From: Halorussus halophilus
GTDB lineage: Archaea; Halobacteriota; Halobacteria; Halobacteriales; Haladaptataceae
DNA: 64,000 bases
Assembly: GCF_008831545.1 (NCBI RefSeq)
Contig: NZ_CP044523.1
Location: forward strand, 1,116,001 to 1,180,000
Direction: 5' to 3'
The notes beneath the pieces are model-generated. The model had not been told where the DNA came from. It saw nothing but the letters and a program-made list of their open reading frames with translations, and made no database searches. Shown one piece after another: positions 59,048-64,000 of the stretch; the first letter of the stretch is position 1, and each line of letters starts with the position of its first letter. Made by a program: the position numbers and the translations under genes.

Positions 59048-60544
59048 TTATTGGCCGAGAACGTCGTCCACGAACTGTTGGCCTTGCTGTGTCGCCTGCT
59101 GTGGCGTCATGTCTCCGACGATTGCCTGCTGGAACGTCGTCGCTAATCGCTGGAAGATGGCCTGCTGCTGTGGGAACAGTTCGAGGACGCCCCGGTCGAT
59201 GGCCGACCCGAGCACGTCGCTGAACGGCACTGCGTCTTGGTCGGCCGCGTCGCCGTAGACTTGGTCCATGAACGACATGTTTCCCTCGAAAGTGAACTCC
59301 CACCACTGACTCGGGTAGGAGAGACGCAGGTCGCCGTAGAGCAGTCCCGCCAGTTTGTGTCCGGTGTCCGCGAACGGGTTGATGGCCGTCGCGTTCGGCG
59401 CGACGAGCGAGGCCTGCGTCGGATTCGGCCCGGTGTTCGCGGCCGCCGGAACGACCGCACGGTATTGACTGTTGGCGTCGTACTGTGCGAGCGCTCGCGG
59501 CACGAAGTCGCTGAACCCTTCCGCGTAGGCTACTCGCCCAGCCAAGAACAGGTCGATGATGTCGCCCTCGCCGTAGGAGATGACCTCTTGGGGCACCCAG
59601 CCGTTGTCGCGCCACTCGGCCATCTTTCGCAGTACGGTTCGTGCGGGTGGCGTGTCGATTTGCACGGTGCCGTCGTCTTGGACCATGCGGCCACCCTGCT
59701 GGTAGAGCAGTTGCCTGAACGAGTAGAAGAGATAGACCGGCGTCCCAGCGTAGTAGGCGAACCCGAACACGTCGGTATCCTCGAACGCGGCCATCATCTC
59801 TTCGAGCAGGTCCCACGACCACTCGCCGTCGAACCGTGCCGGGTCGATGCCCTGCTCTTGGACGAGGTCGGTACGGAGGCTTCCGACAGTCGCTTCCGCG
59901 ATGTTCGGGAAGCCGTACTGATGGGTCCCCTGTCGATTCGGATCGATGTCCCACTCGACCAGACTGCGCAGTGCCGGGATGTACGAGTCCCACATCTCCT
60001 CGGTGTACAGCGGGTCCACCGCTTCGAGATAACCTTGCTGGACGAATACCGGTGTCAGCGGGCCGTCTACGTTCATCACGTGCGGCGAACTCTGTTGAGA
60101 ACTGAGGAACTGCTGTTCGCGCAGGTTCGCTTGGTCCACTCCGATTTCGAGTACGTCTACGGTAATGCCCGTCTTCTCCTCGAACAGTTCGTGGGTCGCC
60201 AGCGTGGCCGGGTCGAACTCCATGTTGGCCGCGCCGTGGTTCAGAATCTGGATGCTGTCTACGTTGCCTGCGGCCGTGTCCTGCCAGCCTTCCGGTGGTT
60301 CCCACGGCGCGGTCTGGAACGACTCTGAGTTCGTCCACGTCGTGTCTTGCTCTCTGTTCGGTACTCCCTGTCGCTGTTGGGCGGTCCAGTTACTCGCCGC
60401 GCCGATGCGTCGCTGCTGCCAGTTCTCGCTCAGCCCGAGTTGTTGGGCTTGCGAGAGATACGTGTCTTGTTGTCGGTTCGTGTACCCACTGAGTCCCGCG
60501 AGACCGACTGCCCCCGCCGCTTCGATGAATTGACGCCGTTGCAT
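59048..60544 (-). CDS. Tat-exported ABC solute-binding protein lacking a lipobox
   Basis: A 498-residue sugar-type extracellular binding protein (family 1). The N-terminus MQRRQFIEAAGAVGLAGLSG carries the twin-Arg motif RRQFI, but the region where haloarchaeal binding proteins have a lipobox Cys reads GLSGYTN, and the whole protein contains no Cys. It is therefore likely secreted free or held by its uncleaved signal. Gln-rich stretches occur near both ends (residues 24-60 and ~460-498). Family-type strings in the middle (NVDGPLTPVFVQQGYLEAVDPLY, GRVAYAEGFSDFVP) support periplasmic-binding fold. First gene of the operon with its own TATA box. Confidence 0.93.
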   Translation of the reverse strand: MQRRQFIEAAGAVGLAGLSGYTNRQQDTYLSQAQQLGLSENWQQRRIGAASNWTAQQRQGVPNREQDTTWTNSESFQTAPWEPPEGWQDTAAGNVDSIQILNHGAANMEFDPATLATHELFEEKTGITVDVLEIGVDQANLREQQFLSSQQSSPHVMNVDGPLTPVFVQQGYLEAVDPLYTEEMWDSYIPALRSLVEWDIDPNRQGTHQYGFPNIAEATVGSLRTDLVQEQGIDPARFDGEWSWDLLEEMMAAFEDTDVFGFAYYAGTPVYLFYSFRQLLYQQGGRMVQDDGTVQIDTPPARTVLRKMAEWRDNGWVPQEVISYGEGDIIDLFLAGRVAYAEGFSDFVPRALAQYDANSQYRAVVPAAANTGPNPTQASLVAPNATAINPFADTGHKLAGLLYGDLRLSYPSQWWEFTFEGNMSFMDQVYGDAADQDAVPFSDVLGSAIDRGVLELFPQQQAIFQRLATTFQQAIVGDMTPQQATQQGQQFVDDVLGQ

Positions 60545-60562
60545 GCTCCCCCACTCCGACCA

Positions 60563-60580
60563 TATATATCATTAAAAATG
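60563..60580 (-). promoter_or_regulatory. TATA region for the ABC importer operon
   Basis: On the minus strand it reads CATTTTTAATGATATATA then TG, 19-36 bases before the ATG of the solute-binding protein gene (60544). It predicts a leaderless or very short-leader operon message. Confidence 0.6.
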
Positions 60581-60784
60581 CTTAACGTCTTTGCGAGAGT
60601 ACCGACAGATTCCCGACTAGAGTTTCTCGTTCGGAGGATATAATTTACCGTCGTCGTCTCCTCGTCTACTGCTCTCTCGAACTGTGATTTACTCACGGCG
60701 CGACACCGTCGCGGCGCGAGCGTCGAAGAAGTTGAGGAGAGAAGTCGAGGGAAGAAGTTGAGAGGGAACTACAGGCGCACGTCC

Positions 60785-62416
60785 TCAGTCCTCGTCTCCG
60801 TGCTTTTCGTCGTCGTGACCGCCGTCCCAGCCGTGGTCGTCGTCACGTTCGTCGTCGTCGTGATGCCCGTGGCCGTCGTCGTCATCGTCGCCCCAATCGT
60901 GGTCGCCGCCCCATATCGGCCAGAAGACGGCCGCCGCGAGGTCGAGGTGGCCCTCACCGCTGTACGACGGCTGGTGGAGGTCGTCAGCGGTCGCTTCGAG
61001 GTGTTCCCGGATTTGCTTGGGCGACGCGTCTGGGTTGACGCTCTTGACCAGTGCCGCGGCCGCAGTGACCTGCGGTGCGGCCATCGAAGTGCCCGCCTTC
61101 CACCCGTAGGACGGCTTCATGCTACCGTCGTCGGCCCACTCGAAGATGGTGCTCAACACCATGTCGTACTGGGTCTTGGCGTCCTCGGGTGCGTCCTGGG
61201 GAATGTTTCCACCGGCCGCGCTCACGTCAACCGCTTCTTCGCCGTAGTTCGTGTACGTCGCGGGCGTCGTCGTCGGCTTCTGCAGGTCGTAGATCGGGTC
61301 GTCGAAGGGGAACCTGTAGCGGTCGTAGCCGTCTCTGTCGCCGTGTCCGTGCCAGCCGTCTTCGTCTCCGCGTCCGCGGTGGCCGTCGTCGTCGCCGTAT
61401 TCGTGCCAACCGTCTTCGTCGTCCGAGTCTTCGTCCGAGTTGTCGTCGTTCGACTTCTCGTCGTCCCAGCGGTAGCCGATTGGACCGGTCGCGCTGACGC
61501 TCATCACGTTGTCCGCCTCGTTCGGCAGGCTAATCACGTCGCCGTCCGTGTCGAGGTTGACGCCGTCGTTGCCCGCGGCCGCGACCATCAGCGTGCCCTT
61601 CTCGGCGGCGTAGTCGGTGGCACGTTCGATAGAGTCTCGGAGCGTCGCGGTGTCGGCGTCGTTCGGGAGCGGGTAGACGCCGAGACTCATGTTCGCCACG
61701 TCGGATTCGATGTCGCCGCTGTAGGTCATCGCCGCGATGATGTCGCCGAAGAAGGCGAACGGCCCGGTGAACACGCGGAGTTCTACGAGGTCGGTATTCG
61801 GTGCAGAGCCGAGAATGCCCTTCTCGTTCGATCCGTCCGCGGCGATGATGCCCGAGACGTGGGTACCGTGGTCGTTGTACCACGGCGTGAAGTCGCCGCC
61901 GTCGCCGGTGAAGTTCTTCGACAGGTCGGTGTTGAGCGCGTTGGTGAGGTCGGGATGGCCTCGCATCGCACCGGAGTCGATGACCGACACGCGGGTGCCT
62001 TCGCCCGTAGTCTTCTGGTACACGCCGAGCAGGTCCTGAGCCTGTTTGTCCCACTGGTACTCGTAGCGGGAGGGTATCGTCCAGTCTTTGTGGTGGTGGT
62101 TGTCGCCACCCCAGTCGTGGTCGTCGTCATCGTCGTCGCGATGCTCCCTGTCCACCTGAAACTCCATCTCCACGTCTTTCGAGTGGCGCAGTCCCTCGAC
62201 CGCGTCCTTCTCGCCTTCGACGACGGCGATGTCGATTTGACTGAGGTCGTGGACGACGGTCAGGCCGTCGAGCGCGCCTTCGGAGACGTTCTGTAAGTCG
62301 ATGATGAAGCGGTCCTCTCTCGACTTCGCGGAGACCGTAGCGGTCGGGAGCGTGAGACCGGCGACTGCAGCACCTGCCCCTTTCAGAAACGAGCGTCGAT
62401 TGGGTTTGTCTACCAT
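60785..62416 (-). CDS. Tat-exported subtilisin-like serine protease with Asp/His-rich inserts
   Basis: A 543-residue S8 protease. A Tat signal (NRRSFLKGAGAAVAGL, residues 6-21) leads to an I9-like propeptide (~35-90), then the catalytic domain with D147 in VIDSGAM, H183 in DHGTHVSG, oxyanion N283 in AAAGNDG and S444 in AGTSMAAPQ. Three segments very rich in Asp, His, Gly and Trp are inserted at residues 93-111, 318-366 and 503-543 (the C-terminal end). Known halolysins are also Tat exported, but such His-containing acidic runs are unusual and may bind Ca2+ or transition metals. A TATA-like CTTAAG and an SD-like GGAG precede the ATG. Confidence 0.93.
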   Translation of the reverse strand: MVDKPNRRSFLKGAGAAVAGLTLPTATVSAKSREDRFIIDLQNVSEGALDGLTVVHDLSQIDIAVVEGEKDAVEGLRHSKDVEMEFQVDREHRDDDDDDHDWGGDNHHHKDWTIPSRYEYQWDKQAQDLLGVYQKTTGEGTRVSVIDSGAMRGHPDLTNALNTDLSKNFTGDGGDFTPWYNDHGTHVSGIIAADGSNEKGILGSAPNTDLVELRVFTGPFAFFGDIIAAMTYSGDIESDVANMSLGVYPLPNDADTATLRDSIERATDYAAEKGTLMVAAAGNDGVNLDTDGDVISLPNEADNVMSVSATGPIGYRWDDEKSNDDNSDEDSDDEDGWHEYGDDDGHRGRGDEDGWHGHGDRDGYDRYRFPFDDPIYDLQKPTTTPATYTNYGEEAVDVSAAGGNIPQDAPEDAKTQYDMVLSTIFEWADDGSMKPSYGWKAGTSMAAPQVTAAAALVKSVNPDASPKQIREHLEATADDLHQPSYSGEGHLDLAAAVFWPIWGGDHDWGDDDDDGHGHHDDDERDDDHGWDGGHDDEKHGDED

Positions 62417-62622
62417 ACGGACTCTCCTACATGGGTTGAACTTAAGACTAGTGAAACAGTAAACAACTTATGTTTCATTTTCTCACACTAATTTCTACAC
62501 TATAAGAAAGTACAATAATTGGGTTAACAAATGGAAGTTCGAGCGGCACGGGAGCGTAGCGAATCAGCGGGCGACGGCAAGAAAGAGAAACCTCGTCTCG
62601 GTGGCTTCTGGAGAGACGGTCG

Positions 62623-63774
62623 TTAGAAGCCTTTGCCGAGCAGTTCGCGAGCGATGATGTTCTTCTGAATTTCCGTGGTGCCCTCGTAGATTTGGGTGAT
62701 CTTCGCGTCGCGGTAGAACCGCTCGACGGGGAAGTCGTTGACGTAGCCTGCGCCGCCGTGAATCTGGACGGCTTCGTTGGCAACGTCCACGGCCACGCGG
62801 GAGGCGAACTCCTTGGCCATGCTGGCGAGTTTCGTGATGTCCTCGCCCTGGTCCACGTTCCACGCGGCCTTGTAGGTCAGGTTGCGCGCGGCCTCGGTTC
62901 GGGTGTGCATGTCGGCGAGTTTGTGCTGAATCGCCTGGAAGTCGCCGATTTGACGGCCGAACTGCTCGCGCTCCTCGGCGTAGTCGAGTGCGGCCTCGCT
63001 GGCACCCTTTGCGATACCGACGCCCTGGGCGGCGACGGCCGTGCGAGTCTCGTCGAAGAACTGCATCTGCTGGAGGAAGCCCATGCCGCGGGTCCCGATG
63101 AGGTTCTCCTCGGGGACACGCACGTCGTCCAGAATGAGTTCGGCGGTGTCCGACGAACGGATACCGAGTTTGCCCGTAATCTTCTCGGACTCGAAGCCGT
63201 CGCGGTCGGACTCGACCACGATTTGGCTGAAGCCGTTGTAGCGACCGTCTGCGTCGGGGTCGGTCTGACAGAGGACGACGTAGAAGTCGCCGACAGAGCC
63301 GTTCGTAATCCACATCTTGTTGCCGTTGATGACCCACTCGTCGCCGTCCTTCTCGGCGCTGGTCGAGACGCTGGACACGTCAGAGCCGGTGTCAGGCTCG
63401 GAAATCGCCGCGCCCATGATTTGCTCGCCTTCCGCGATTGGCCGCAGGAAGCGCTCTTTCTGGTCGTCGGTCCCGAACTGCATGATGGCGTCCGCGCCGA
63501 ACGCGGCGGAGGTGATGCAGAGACCAATGCCAGCGTCTACGGCGAACAGTTCCTCGGTGATGATTGCGGATTCGAGGTTACTGTAGCCCGCACCGCCGTA
63601 ATCGAGGGGGATGTGCGCGCCGAGCAGTCCCATCTCGGCGGCCTTGTCCATCACGTCCCACGGGTACTTCTCTTCGACGTCGTACTCTTTCGCTACGGGA
63701 GCGATTTCGTTCTCGGCGAAGCGTCGAACTTCTTCTCGAATCTGTTTCTGCTCGTCGGAGAGTCCGAAGTCCAT
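62623..63774 (-). CDS. acyl-CoA dehydrogenase
   Basis: A 383-residue FAD-dependent acyl-CoA dehydrogenase of normal length, the first oxidation step of fatty or branched-chain acyl-CoA breakdown. Seen: [71 protein letters not shown] (flavin contact), [80 protein letters not shown] with the catalytic Glu region and ends GKGF. It is divergent from a 3-hydroxyacyl-CoA dehydrogenase 116 bp away, consistent with beta-oxidation. Confidence 0.96.
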   Translation of the reverse strand: MDFGLSDEQKQIREEVRRFAENEIAPVAKEYDVEEKYPWDVMDKAAEMGLLGAHIPLDYGGAGYSNLESAIITEELFAVDAGIGLCITSAAFGADAIMQFGTDDQKERFLRPIAEGEQIMGAAISEPDTGSDVSSVSTSAEKDGDEWVINGNKMWITNGSVGDFYVVLCQTDPDADGRYNGFSQIVVESDRDGFESEKITGKLGIRSSDTAELILDDVRVPEENLIGTRGMGFLQQMQFFDETRTAVAAQGVGIAKGASEAALDYAEEREQFGRQIGDFQAIQHKLADMHTRTEAARNLTYKAAWNVDQGEDITKLASMAKEFASRVAVDVANEAVQIHGGAGYVNDFPVERFYRDAKITQIYEGTTEIQKNIIARELLGKGF

Positions 63775-63889
63775 GGGCCGGGGTTACACACCCGACCCTA
63801 AAGTCCTTTGTAACCGGGAATAAACTCGAAGATAGTTTTTAATCTCGGATAGGGAAACGTTCAAACGCCTTCCAGACGACGCCACGCGT

Positions 63890-64000
63890 ATGGAGGTAGA
63901 CGATATCAACACCATCGCGGTTCTCGGTGCTGGCAACATGGGCCACGGCATCGCGGAAGTCGCGGCCATCGCGGGGTTCGACGTGAACCTGCGAGACATC
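63890..64000 (+). CDS. 3-hydroxyacyl-CoA dehydrogenase, N-terminal fragment (runs off window)
   Basis: The first 37 residues: [20 protein letters not shown] then [17 protein letters not shown], a Rossmann NAD-binding start with GxGxxG in the form [14 protein letters not shown], typical of 3-hydroxyacyl-CoA dehydrogenases (short N-terminal region then the binding loop). The gene continues beyond base 64000. It is divergent from the acyl-CoA dehydrogenase gene, so the two could work in the same beta-oxidation pathway. Confidence 0.85.
   Translation, partial: MEVDDINTIAVLGAGNMGHGIAEVAAIAGFDVNLRDI

Noticed and set aside
60758-62296. A 512-codon plus-strand open frame rich in Val and Arg
   Set aside because: It is the complement of the subtilase gene; its V-rich repeats are the reverse of the Asp/His-rich inserts.
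1-64000. CRISPR arrays, insertion sequences or phage genes
   Set aside because: No regularly spaced direct repeats, no transposase, integrase or structural phage proteins were found; the repeats present are dispersed single units.

Overview
The window is chromosomal DNA from a haloarchaeon (class Halobacteria); I cannot name the genus. The DNA is GC-rich and nearly every protein is rich in Asp and Glu. Genes are introduced by archaeal TATA boxes, often 25-30 bases before the start codon (leaderless or nearly so). Typical haloarchaeal families are present: a PGF-CTERM surface protein, DUF7344 and Bat-type HTH regulators, Tat-exported proteins, PccX, and ribosomal protein S17e. There is no rRNA, CRISPR array, transposase or phage gene. 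One tRNA (Val, CAC) lies at 9.7 kb.

Layout. 0-9.6 kb: end of an Lhr-type helicase, an orphan LarA-type racemase, an M42 peptidase, an NmrA protein, adenine deaminase coupled to an MBL hydrolase, and several small haloarchaeal proteins. 9.7-12.8 kb: tRNA-Val followed by tRNA-like debris, a CBS protein, a glycosylatable surface protein, small regulators. 12.8-16.4 kb: sucCD and the YchF GTPase. 16.5-21.4 kb: a same-strand module of a TagF-like CDP-glycerol glycerophosphotransferase, a glycerophosphodiester phosphodiesterase, a LicC-like cytidylyltransferase fused to a NagD-type HAD phosphatase, and a sugar isomerase-like TIM barrel. This looks like a polyol-phosphate (teichoic-acid-like) pathway. 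22.1-25.8 kb: an SDR and two tandem NSS transporters. 25.9-34.8 kb: biotin-dependent acyl-CoA carboxylase (pccB, pccX, pccA) and biotin ligase, with a methyltransferase and a divergent P450/HTH pair in between. 34.8-38.6 kb: UspA, amidohydrolase, membrane protein, HD phosphohydrolase. 38.7-41.9 kb: a four-gene coupled operon of cofD, an FMN TIM barrel, a CitG-like protein and DUF447. 42.2-53.8 kb: rps17e, asd, a 2-hydroxyacid dehydrogenase, amidohydrolase, MFS carrier, enoyl-CoA hydratase, membrane serine hydrolase and a geranylgeranyl-reductase-like flavoprotein. 53.8-64 kb: a frameshifted M19 dipeptidase, GtrA, a complete sugar-type ABC importer operon with RidA, a Tat-exported subtilase with Asp/His-rich inserts, an acyl-CoA dehydrogenase and the start of a 3-hydroxyacyl-CoA dehydrogenase.

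The most unusual non-coding signal is a dispersed repeat of about 145-214 bp. It occurs four times in full or partial form plus one diverged copy. All copies share a conserved box (GCTAGCTACTCCCGA), and B-E share a conserved CCTCCCC core. A terminal hairpin keeps its pairing in all four main copies although its sequence changes. A separate 263-bp MITE-like element made of consecutive perfect hairpins sits next to one copy. I take the 16.5-21.4 kb polyol-phosphate module and this structured repeat family to be the best candidates for undescribed biology.
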